A DNA stretch of 64,000 bases from an uncultured Christensenellaceae bacterium (GTDB lineage: Bacteria > Bacillota > Clostridia > Christensenellales > CAG-314), in contig CAJUNH010000001.1 of assembly GCA_910587795.1 (NCBI GenBank), positions 62,001-126,000 of the forward strand, read 5' to 3'. Below the pieces are notes generated by a model. The model searched no databases, was not told the origin of the DNA, and saw only the letters and a list, made by a program, of their open reading frames with translations. The number at the start of each line of letters is the position of its first letter. Position 1 is the stretch's first letter. Shown here in pieces: positions 25,253 through 32,153 of the stretch. Made by a program: the position numbers and the translations under genes.

Positions 25253-26004
25253 TGTTTGACGTATTTGTAAAATTTTGGTGGCAATTTTGCATTGTGGCCG
25301 TGCTTAGCTATTGTGTGGGCGGTATTAATTTTGCCGTAATTTTTTCGCGCTTGATCAAAAAAAGCGACGTTAGAAAATTTGGCAGCGGTAACTCCGGCGC
25401 AACTAATATGTATCGTGTTTACGGTTTGAGGATGGGCGCGCTTACGTTGGTATGCGACGCGTTAAAAGGCGTTGTTTGTTGCCTCGTAGCTAAATACTCC
25501 GTGATTACATTGGGAGCAGACGCTTCTTTGCACGCTTCGTACATTGCGGGATTATTTGCCGTTTTGGGACATGTCTTTCCTGTGTTATTTAAATTTAGGG
25601 GCGGAAAGGGCGTGGCAACGGCAATAGGAGTATCTTTTTGCGTTCAGCCGATTTTGATGTTGTGTTGTGTTTTGTCTATGCTAGCAATTATTCTTTTAAC
25701 GGACAGAATGTCGGTTATGAGTTGCTTGTATTCGGTATTTATGATTGTGTGGTGTTGGACAATGCTTTTGCCGTCGATTGGTCTGTTTTGCTGTACGTGT
25801 TTTACAATTATGTTTATAATTGTTCTGTTTGCTCACCGCCATAATATTATAAGGGTTTTTACCAGAAAAGAAAGCCGCTTGGGAATAAGAAAAGCATTGA
25901 GGGGCAAAGGTGAACATCACTTGCAGGAATTGAAAGAGCGCGAAGAAAGAAAAAATGCGGAAAAAGAAAAAAACGGCATAAACGGTGACGGCACTGAAAA
26001 ATAG
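25249..26004 (+). CDS. plsY: Glycerol-3-phosphate acyltransferase PlsY
   Basis: 251 residues, longer than the usual 190-215 because of a charged Glu/Lys/Arg-rich cytoplasmic tail of about 45 residues. The membrane core has the PlsY motifs GSGNSGATNMYRVYG and FRGGKGVAT. It transfers acyl groups from acyl-phosphate to glycerol-3-phosphate, making lysophosphatidate; the next step is supplied by the PlsC homologue at 40687. The start ATG overlaps the der stop by 4 bases. Confidence 0.95.
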   Translation: MMFDVFVKFWWQFCIVAVLSYCVGGINFAVIFSRLIKKSDVRKFGSGNSGATNMYRVYGLRMGALTLVCDALKGVVCCLVAKYSVITLGADASLHASYIAGLFAVLGHVFPVLFKFRGGKGVATAIGVSFCVQPILMLCCVLSMLAIILLTDRMSVMSCLYSVFMIVWCWTMLLPSIGLFCCTCFTIMFIIVLFAHRHNIIRVFTRKESRLGIRKALRGKGEHHLQELKEREERKNAEKEKNGINGDGTEK

Positions 26005-26147
26005 ATTTGATTTTTAATATAAAATTTTTGCGCGTTGTATCGTTGATTTTAATATTTTAAAATGACATATTTTAAATATGCATTCTAACTGTGTTTATTG
26101 AATATGTTTGTTTCGGTTTAAATTAATTTGTCTGTGAGGACGCATAA

Positions 26148-27278
26148 ATGTTTGAAGACTTGCGTGAATATCAAAATATAATAAAGGTTGTTGCCAGTAA
26201 TCCTATTTGTAGCGATTGTGAGGTCTTTCGCATTGTTATACGTCCCGTTTGTATTAAAGGAAAGCAGGTTTTTCAGGCAGAATGTTTTGTCGGCGTCCAG
26301 GTATTTCATATAAATTTACAATCCGAACAATTATTGGTTTGGGCGGAAAATAATATTAGCGGCAAGTATAAACAAACTTTAATTATAACAAAAAATGAAG
26401 AGATAACATATTTGACTAACGCAAAGGGCAGCGTTAAAAGATTGGTTCGCAATATTTCGCATTTAAGACAAACGGAACTATCGAATAACCGCCGAAAAAA
26501 TTATTTGATTAACGAAGGGGATAACGTCCCTGTTTTTGTGGATTTAGGCATATTTACAAAGCAATTTAAAATTGTAAATTCTATGTTTGACAAATTTAAA
26601 CAAATTAACAGATTTGTTGAAATTTTGAACGACGTTTTTAAAAACTTTAACGGGCAAGAGCTGACGTTATTAGATTTTGGATGCGGAAAATCGTATTTAA
26701 CTTTTGTGATATACTATTATTTTTCCGCTATTAAAAAAATTGATGCAAACATCATAGGATACGATTTAAAAGCGGACGTAGTAGACCGTTGCAATACTTT
26801 GGCAAGAAAGTACGGGTATGATAGACTTAAATTTGTAGTCGCGGACGTGTCGAAAGATGAACTGTACGGTAAAGCAGTTGATGCGGTAGTGTCTTTGCAC
26901 GCATGCAATACCGCAACTGATTTTGCTTTGCACTACGCCGTTACGCACAATGCTAAATATATATTTTCAGTGCCGTGCTGTCAGCACGAAATTAACCAAA
27001 GTGTAACGCAAGGCGGCGATTTGGATTTATTGCTTAAATACGGTATCATTAAAGAAAGAACGTCGGCATTACTTACGGATAGTATTCGCGCAATGCTGTT
27101 GGAAGACGAGGGGTATACCGTAGACGTTTTAGAGTTTGTTGATATTGCCCACTCTCCTAAAAATTTAATGATTCGAGCGGTAAAAACACAAGGTAAAAGT
27201 GTAAAAAATCGTTCTAAAATAGAGCAGCTGCGAAAAAAATACAATTTTGAGCAGACGCTTTTGGATTTGTTAAAGTAA
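26148..27278 (+). CDS. SAM-dependent methyltransferase (Methyltransf_32 type)
   Basis: 376 residues. After an N-terminal domain of about 150 residues with little similarity to anything I recognise, the SAM-binding motif LLDFGCGKSYLTF appears, then VSLHACNTATDFAL and VPCCQHEINQ, the markers of the PF13679 methyltransferase family found in bacteria and eukaryotes. The substrate is unknown; RNA is likely for some relatives. The start ATG follows GTGAGGAC. It stands alone between plsY and spoIVA and ends in a strong terminator. Confidence 0.8.
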   Translation: MFEDLREYQNIIKVVASNPICSDCEVFRIVIRPVCIKGKQVFQAECFVGVQVFHINLQSEQLLVWAENNISGKYKQTLIITKNEEITYLTNAKGSVKRLVRNISHLRQTELSNNRRKNYLINEGDNVPVFVDLGIFTKQFKIVNSMFDKFKQINRFVEILNDVFKNFNGQELTLLDFGCGKSYLTFVIYYYFSAIKKIDANIIGYDLKADVVDRCNTLARKYGYDRLKFVVADVSKDELYGKAVDAVVSLHACNTATDFALHYAVTHNAKYIFSVPCCQHEINQSVTQGGDLDLLLKYGIIKERTSALLTDSIRAMLLEDEGYTVDVLEFVDIAHSPKNLMIRAVKTQGKSVKNRSKIEQLRKKYNFEQTLLDLLK

Positions 27279-27365
27279 CTTTGCTTGCGGTGAGGATTGT
27301 TCAAGCGCTGATTTGAAGTCGCTTTATTTAAATGCTAAAATATTATTTATTATAATTATAGTTTT

Positions 27366-27397
27366 AATACCGTATAATGATATACGGTATTTTTTTA
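27366..27397 (+). terminator. Terminator after the methyltransferase
   Basis: A perfect 11-base stem (AATACCGTATA/TATACGGTATT, loop ATGA) followed by a run of T. Confidence 0.9.
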
Positions 27398-27494
27398 TTG
27401 ATATTTAAAGGTCATATATTTTTTTGTATAAAATATAAATAACGTTTTAGTGCAAAGCTTTTAATCGCGGTAATTTTTGTATTTTTATATTATG

Positions 27495-27523
27495 TTCTAA
27501 TTAACATCTATTGTTCATACAAT
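27495..27523 (+). promoter_or_regulatory. SigE-type promoter of spoIVA
   Basis: CATACAAT (27516-27523) is a perfect SigE -10 box; TTCTAAT at the expected -35 distance is a weaker match. The start site would be near 27530, just before the ribosome site of spoIVA, which is a SigE target in Bacillus. Confidence 0.55.
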
Positions 27524-27548
27524 CTATTAAACACTTATGGAGGCGGGT

Positions 27549-29009
27549 ATGAACAACATTTACCAAGATATTTGCGAGCGCACCAACGGGGATATTTATA
27601 TCGGCGTAGTGGGTCCCGTTCGTACGGGCAAATCGACTTTTATTAAAAATTTTATGGAAAAACTAATTTTACCGCAAATTGACGACGTCAATGAGCGTAA
27701 GCGCGCAACCGACGAGTTGCCGCAATCTGCCGACGGTAAAATAATTATGACGACGCAACCAAAATTTGTCCCTAATAAGGCTGTTACCTTGTCCTTAGGG
27801 GATAAATCTACTGCAAACGTACGTCTTATAGATTGTGTGGGATATCTTATAGAAGGTGCGGAAGGACATCTTGACGGGGATAAAGCCCGCCTCGTAAACA
27901 CTCCGTGGTCAACAGACCCTATGCCCTTTGAACGCGCCGCCGAAATAGGTACGCAAAAGGTTGTTGCGGAGCATTCAACCATTGCAGTTGTAGTAACTAC
28001 TGACGGAAGTATCGGCGATTTGCCGCGTCAAAGCTATATACCTGCCGAAGAACGCGTAGTGCGCGAACTGAAAACGGCTGGTAAGCCTTTTGTTGTTGTA
28101 CTTAACAGTAAGCATCCCAATGCTGCGCAGACAAAAGAACTTGCCGCAACGTTAGAGGAAAAGTACGGGGTTTGCGTGTTGCCTTTTGATGTTGTAGGAG
28201 CTGACGGCGGTGCTATGGAAGAAATTTTAGGATGTCTATTAAGAGAATTTCCGGTCAGACATATGGCGATTAATCTGCCCAAGTGGATGCGTGCTCTTGA
28301 TAAGAATAATAAAGTAATAGATGCAATTATTAACCACCTAAAGACGTATGCCGTATCGGTTGATAAGATGAAAGATTCGACAAACTTGCTAGATACGTTT
28401 GCGACATGCGAAGGAATTGATAAAGCGGCAATCGAATCTATGAATATGGGTAGCGGTGTAGTTAACTTCCAACTTGAGCCCAAAGCAGATTTGTTTTTCC
28501 GTGTGCTAAGCGAGCAGGCGCAGATGGATATTGTCGACGAATATTCGCTTATGAGTTTTGTTACGACATCCTCATATGCAAAAAGCCGTTTCGATGCCAT
28601 CAAAGATGCGTTGGACGAGGCGGACGCTAACGGTTATGGCGTAGTTTATCCAAGTGCAGGCAATATGTCCTTGGACGAACCGCAGATGGTTAAACAAGGC
28701 AATATCTACGGTGTAAGACTTAAAGCAAGCTCGCCCAGCTACCATATAATAAAAGTAAACGTAGGCACGGAAGTAAGCCCCATGGTAGGCACCGAGGAAC
28801 AAAGTAAATATTTGATAGAACAATACAAACAAAGTCCGGAAACAATTTGGAATACTAATATGTTCGGTAAAACAATGGCGGGGCTTGCCAAGGATGGACT
28901 GGAAAGCAAGTGCTATAATATGCCGATTGAAATAAAACAAAAGCTGTCGCGCACTCTAAATAAAATTGTCAACGAAAATCGCGGCGGGCTGATCTGTCTA
29001 TTGTTGTGA
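27549..29009 (+). CDS. spoIVA: Stage IV sporulation protein A, coat base ATPase
   Basis: 486 residues from ATG 27549, chosen because GGAGGCGG lies just upstream and the protein then begins like its homologues; the in-frame ATG at 27537 would place the ribosome site inside the gene. Walker A is GPVRTGKST (22-30). The C-terminus ends GGLICLLL, the conserved tail that anchors SpoIVA to the forespore surface. It polymerises with ATP hydrolysis to form the basement layer of the spore coat in the mother cell. Confidence 0.97.
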   Translation: MNNIYQDICERTNGDIYIGVVGPVRTGKSTFIKNFMEKLILPQIDDVNERKRATDELPQSADGKIIMTTQPKFVPNKAVTLSLGDKSTANVRLIDCVGYLIEGAEGHLDGDKARLVNTPWSTDPMPFERAAEIGTQKVVAEHSTIAVVVTTDGSIGDLPRQSYIPAEERVVRELKTAGKPFVVVLNSKHPNAAQTKELAATLEEKYGVCVLPFDVVGADGGAMEEILGCLLREFPVRHMAINLPKWMRALDKNNKVIDAIINHLKTYAVSVDKMKDSTNLLDTFATCEGIDKAAIESMNMGSGVVNFQLEPKADLFFRVLSEQAQMDIVDEYSLMSFVTTSSYAKSRFDAIKDALDEADANGYGVVYPSAGNMSLDEPQMVKQGNIYGVRLKASSPSYHIIKVNVGTEVSPMVGTEEQSKYLIEQYKQSPETIWNTNMFGKTMAGLAKDGLESKCYNMPIEIKQKLSRTLNKIVNENRGGLICLLL

Positions 29010-29073
29010 CAATCATAGTTAAATTAAGAAAAATATAATATACTATTTCTGTCATAATATATAAAAAGGCCAT

Positions 29074-29153
29074 AAAAAACCTCTTATTTGCGGCAAAAAT
29101 GTGTTTTTAAAAGTTATAAGCTAATAAAAACACATTGTAAATAGAGGTTTTTT
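29074..29153. terminator. Long nested stem-loop between convergent spoIVA and sigF
   Basis: Outer arms AAAAAACCTCT (29074-29084) and AGAGGTTTTTT (29143-29153), extended by ATTT/AAAT with one bulge, enclose a second perfect 11-base stem AATGTGTTTTT (29098-29108)/AAAAACACATT (29126-29136). A-rich left arm and T-rich right arm make it usable as a terminator in both directions. It is the first terminator for spoIVA. The rest of 29010-29394 has only the terminator at 29306. Confidence 0.75.
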
Positions 29154-29305
29154 ATTGTTTATTTTTCTGCGATATAATTATTTATTTTGATTGTTTTTTT
29201 TTGCAAAATAAAAATGAATTTATGTTATTTGATAAGTAAAAATATTTTTAGCGATAGAATAAAAATATCATTAATTTTAATTTAACATTACTCAAATTGC
29301 TAATT

Positions 29306-29330
29306 AAAAAGCGCGTAAAACGCGCTTTTT
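29306..29330 (-). terminator. Terminator of the spoIIA operon
   Basis: A perfect 11-base stem (AAAAAGCGCGT/ACGCGCTTTTT, loop AAA), symmetrical and so active in both directions, 64 bases beyond the sigF stop. Confidence 0.85.
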
Positions 29331-29394
29331 GCAAAATTTGTCGAAGGAAATGATTTTGCAATAAGATGTCTTTAATTTCTTTTTAATTTATAAA

Positions 29395-30120
29395 TTAGTC
29401 TTTTTCATACATTTCCTTTAATTTTTTTAAAATACGGTTTTCTAATCGCGATATCTGCACTTGCGAAACTCCCATTTTTTGAGCAATTTCTCCCTGAGTC
29501 ATATCGCGGAAATATCTTAAAATTATAATTTTCTGCTCGCGAGGTTCCAGTTTAGACATCATATCTTTAAGTATAACTTTGTCTACCATTTTTTTATCGT
29601 CATCGGTAGGAATGTGATCGATAAGCGCGGTTTGTTTTCCGTCGCTGTCGTTTGTTGTTTCATATAGAGATATGGGGAGTTTTGCCGCATCCATTGCGTA
29701 AATAACTTCGCTCGGCTCTATGCCGAATTCTTTGGCAATGTCTTCGATTCTCGGCGATTCCTGCCCGTTTTTTGCGGCCTCGTCTATATATCTGCTTATT
29801 CTAGTCGATATGCTTTTTAAGGAACGCGATACCTTTAAATATCCGTCGTCGCGCATATAGCGTTTTATTTCGCCTAATATCATAGGCACTGCGTAAGTCG
29901 AAAATTTTACGTTATAATCCAGCGAAAAATTTTTGATAGATTTAAGTAAACCTATGCCGGCTATTTGGTATAAGTCGTCGTACTCTACGTGCTTGCCCAA
30001 ATAGCGCTTAACAATGCTTTTTAGCAGGGGCGCATTATCCGTCAGCAATATGCTGCATGCCTCGTCATCGCCTTGCTGTGCAAGCGAAATAAGGCGCATG
30101 GTCTCTTCATGACTCATCAT
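29395..30120 (-). CDS. sigF: Forespore sigma factor SigF
   Basis: 241 residues. Region 2 (LLKSIVKRYLGKHVEYDDLYQIAGIGLLKSI), STYAVPMILGEIKRYMRD and a region 4 helix-turn-helix (MTQGEIAQKMGVSQVQISRLE) are complete. It lacks the CGVDTS signature of SigG, and the preceding spoIIAA and spoIIAB genes confirm SigF. It starts early forespore transcription. It is the last gene of the spoIIA operon, 12 bases after spoIIAB; two adjacent ATG codons could serve as start. Confidence 0.96.
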   Translation of the reverse strand: MMSHEETMRLISLAQQGDDEACSILLTDNAPLLKSIVKRYLGKHVEYDDLYQIAGIGLLKSIKNFSLDYNVKFSTYAVPMILGEIKRYMRDDGYLKVSRSLKSISTRISRYIDEAAKNGQESPRIEDIAKEFGIEPSEVIYAMDAAKLPISLYETTNDSDGKQTALIDHIPTDDDKKMVDKVILKDMMSKLEPREQKIIILRYFRDMTQGEIAQKMGVSQVQISRLENRILKKLKEMYEKD

Positions 30121-30132
30121 ATTGCATCCGCC

Positions 30133-30552
30133 CTAAATATTTTTTATCAACGTTATAATCGTTTTACCTTGTTGAGATGCAACGTCTACCTTGTCGCAAA
30201 AAGCCTGCATGACCGTAAAACCCATTCCGGAGCGTTCGCCTTCCGTTCCCGTAGTATAAAACGGGCGCATTGCTTGTTTTATATCGGGTATTCCTTTTCC
30301 GTAATCGCATATTATTACTTCGATATGCGTGTCGTGCAAATTGCAGGTAATGTCTATTTGTCCTTGTTGTTTCCCCTGATAAGCATGGACTATACAGTTT
30401 GTAACGGCTTCGCTTACGGCTGTTTTTAGGTCTTCGACTTGTTCTAATGTTGGATTAATTTGAACAAAAAATCCTGCTACGGTGCTGCGTGCAAAACTTT
30501 CGTTTTGCGATTTTGCTTCTATTTGCAATTTCATTGTATTTTTTATCGACAT
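30133..30552 (-). CDS. spoIIAB: Anti-sigma F factor and serine kinase SpoIIAB
   Basis: 139 residues of the GHKL ATPase fold: N box SEAVTNCIVHAY, G1 box DYGKGIPD, and G2-type ERSGMGFTVM. It binds and inhibits SigF and phosphorylates SpoIIAA with ATP. It lies between spoIIAA (7-base gap) and sigF (12-base gap), the conserved operon order, so the three products are made together. Confidence 0.96.
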   Translation of the reverse strand: MSIKNTMKLQIEAKSQNESFARSTVAGFFVQINPTLEQVEDLKTAVSEAVTNCIVHAYQGKQQGQIDITCNLHDTHIEVIICDYGKGIPDIKQAMRPFYTTGTEGERSGMGFTVMQAFCDKVDVASQQGKTIITLIKNI

Positions 30553-30559
30553 AATTTCC

Positions 30560-30868
30560 TCACTGAATTTTTGTAATTATTTCGTATAATCCGGACATTT
30601 TAAATATTTTGTCTACCGTTGCCGACGGATTTTTAACGTAGACGTTTTTGTTTAGCTTACGAGCCGTTTTATATCGTCCTATTATTACTCCTATGCCCGT
30701 AGAATCCATAAACGATAGCCGTGCAAGATCGAATACAATCGCGGAGTAATTTCCGTCACTCATAGCGTTATCTAATTTTCGTCTTACAAATTCCGCAGAG
30801 TGTTCGTCAAGCTCGCCGACAAGTCTAAATATTAATGTTGAACCTTCGTATTCCACATATAATTCCAT
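30560..30868 (-). CDS. spoIIAA: Anti-sigma F factor antagonist SpoIIAA
   Basis: 102 residues, a STAS domain. The phosphorylated serine is Ser56 in LSFMDSTGIGVI. In its unphosphorylated form it frees SigF from SpoIIAB. The ATG follows ACGGAGG on the minus strand. The operon is controlled by SigH in Bacillus; I could not find a convincing SigH box in the 120 bases upstream, where the divergent tRNA promoter also lies. Confidence 0.95.
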   Translation of the reverse strand: MELYVEYEGSTLIFRLVGELDEHSAEFVRRKLDNAMSDGNYSAIVFDLARLSFMDSTGIGVIIGRYKTARKLNKNVYVKNPSATVDKIFKMSGLYEIITKIQ

Positions 30869-30991
30869 TTGTTTGCCTCCGTTAAAAGCATAACTTAATG
30901 TAAGGCGGAGCTTTTAGGTTGTTTTGTAAAAAGTGGTGTAAAGATGTCGAAAGCCTTATATAATTTTTTTTGTAAAATATCGTGAAAAAAG

Positions 30992-31020
30992 TTGACAGTA
31001 TTTTTAAAATGTTGTAAGAT
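30992..31020 (+). promoter_or_regulatory. Promoter of the tRNA array
   Basis: TTGACA (30992-30997), a 17-base spacer and TAAGAT (31015-31020). Transcription would begin near 31027, fourteen bases before tRNA-Pro. Confidence 0.85.
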
Positions 31021-31040
31021 AAACAAGCTGATGAAAAACA

Positions 31041-31117
31041 TCGGGGTGTAGCGCAGTTTGGTAGCGCACATGGTTTGGGACCATGGGGTCGGGAGTTCGA
31101 ATCTCTTCACCCCGACC
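31041..31117 (+). tRNA. tRNA-Pro (TGG anticodon)
   Basis: 77-base cloverleaf, acceptor CGGGGTG/CACCCCG, anticodon loop TTTGGGA giving UGG, T loop TTCGAAT, encoded CCA. First of six co-transcribed tRNAs. Confidence 0.95.
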
Positions 31118-31143
31118 AGATATTGTACGCTGTAAACAATGAC

Positions 31144-31219
31144 GGGCCTTTAGCTCAGTGGTTAGAGCGGTCGGCTCATAACCGATTGGTCCGGGGTTCA
31201 AGTCCCTGAAGGCCCACCA
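31144..31219 (+). tRNA. tRNA with CAT anticodon, probably Ile2 (lysidine) rather than Met
   Basis: 76 bases, acceptor GGGCCTT/AAGGCCC, anticodon loop CTCATAA, encoded CCA. A CAT anticodon can be elongator Met, initiator Met or Ile2 modified by TilS. The C4-G69 and C5-G68 acceptor pairs, A37 and the overall body are close to tRNA-Ile2 of other bacteria. It lacks the unpaired position 1 of initiators. The Ile2 call is an inference. Confidence 0.9.
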
Positions 31220-31240
31220 AATGCAAAACAAAATATTTTT

Positions 31241-31317
31241 GGCCCGGTAGTACAGTTGGTTAGTACGCCAGCCTGTCACGCTGGAGGTCGAGGGTTCGAG
31301 CCCCTTCCGGGTCGCCA
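31241..31317 (+). tRNA. tRNA-Asp (GTC anticodon)
   Basis: 77 bases, acceptor GGCCCGG/CCGGGTC, anticodon loop CTGTCAC giving GUC, discriminator G, encoded CCA. Confidence 0.95.
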
Positions 31318-31324
31318 ATGTTTT

Positions 31325-31400
31325 GCTTCGGTAGCTCAGTAGGTAGAGCAGGGGACTGAAAATCCCCGTGTCGGTGGTTCGATTCCGCCCCGAAGCACCA
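31325..31400 (+). tRNA. tRNA-Phe (GAA anticodon)
   Basis: 76 bases, acceptor GCTTCGG/CCGAAGC, anticodon loop CTGAAAA giving GAA, encoded CCA. Only 7 bases after tRNA-Asp. Confidence 0.95.
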
Positions 31401-31419
31401 TTCATTGGGATAAATAGAC

Positions 31420-31496
31420 GCTGGTGTAGCTCAATCAGGCAGAGCAATTGATTTGTAATCAATAGGTTGATGGTTCGATTCCATTCACCAGCTCCA
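31420..31496 (+). tRNA. tRNA-Thr (TGT anticodon)
   Basis: 77 bases, acceptor GCTGGTG/CACCAGC, anticodon loop TTTGTAA giving UGU, encoded CCA. Confidence 0.95.
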
Positions 31497-31522
31497 TTTT
31501 TTTTATAAAGACAATTTTATAT

Positions 31523-31607
31523 GGGAGGGTTCCCGAGCGGCCAAAGGGAACAGACTGTAAATCTGTCGTCTCCGACTTCGGTGGTTCGAATCCACCCCCT
31601 CCCACCA
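31523..31607 (+). tRNA. tRNA-Tyr (GTA anticodon)
   Basis: 85 bases with the long variable arm of class II tRNAs, acceptor GGGAGGG/CCCTCCC, anticodon loop CTGTAAA giving GUA, encoded CCA. Last of the array. Confidence 0.95.
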
Positions 31608-31608
31608 T

Positions 31609-31645
31609 AAAAACACCTAATTTTAAGCGAGATTAGGTGTTTTTT
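31609..31645 (+). terminator. Terminator of the tRNA array
   Basis: AAAAACACCTAAT and ATTAGGTGTTTTT form a 13-base stem around a 10-base loop, ending in a T-run, directly after tRNA-Tyr. Confidence 0.92.
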
Positions 31646-32074
31646 AGTTTTTAGTATTTTTAGCATAGAGCACTTATTGATTCTATAAATTTGAAGTAAT
31701 TATTATTTAAATTTTGTCCTTCCGTATACAAATATTGCATAGCGTCAACGTTTTGAATGTCGGTATATGCGTTTTGAGATTACCGTCATTTTAATTCCCA
31801 CAAGCACACCCATTACGTTGTATGGTGTTTTGGATTATTCGCAATGCGTTTGGAACGTGGTTTGCGTGACATTTAACGTATGGTCGGGAAGCACTTTTTT
31901 TTTAAATCTCTGTTCGATTTAAAAGTGTAAGTACGAAAGCAAATTTTTTTAGTTTCCCTTTTAAGGGCGTAGTGTGGCAGCGGTATTATTAGAATATACT
32001 CATAATTATTTTTCTATACAATAGACGCAATCTAAGTTAAATATTTTATTTTTTTGCTTTTTTGTGCCAAAGTA

Positions 32075-32102
32075 TTGCAAAAAACGCATATTGTGTTAGA
32101 AT
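32075..32102 (+). promoter_or_regulatory. Promoter candidate of the cysteine-repeat lipoprotein
   Basis: TTGCAA (32075-32080), a 16-base spacer and TAGAAT (32097-32102), 50 bases before the gene. The rest of the 508-base gap from 31646 is AT-rich and holds no gene or RNA that I can support. Confidence 0.5.
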
Positions 32103-32153
32103 ATAAATTGTTTATATAATATATAAAATAGATTTATTAAATAGGGGTTTTGG

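Noticed and set aside
29395..30120. Sigma factor at 29395 as a second SigG
   Set aside because: It lacks the CGVDTS signature and is preceded by spoIIAA and spoIIAB, which fixes it as SigF.
31004..31462. 152-residue open frame on the minus strand
   Set aside because: It runs through the tRNA array in reverse; the tRNAs are complete and the frame is an artefact of their sequence.
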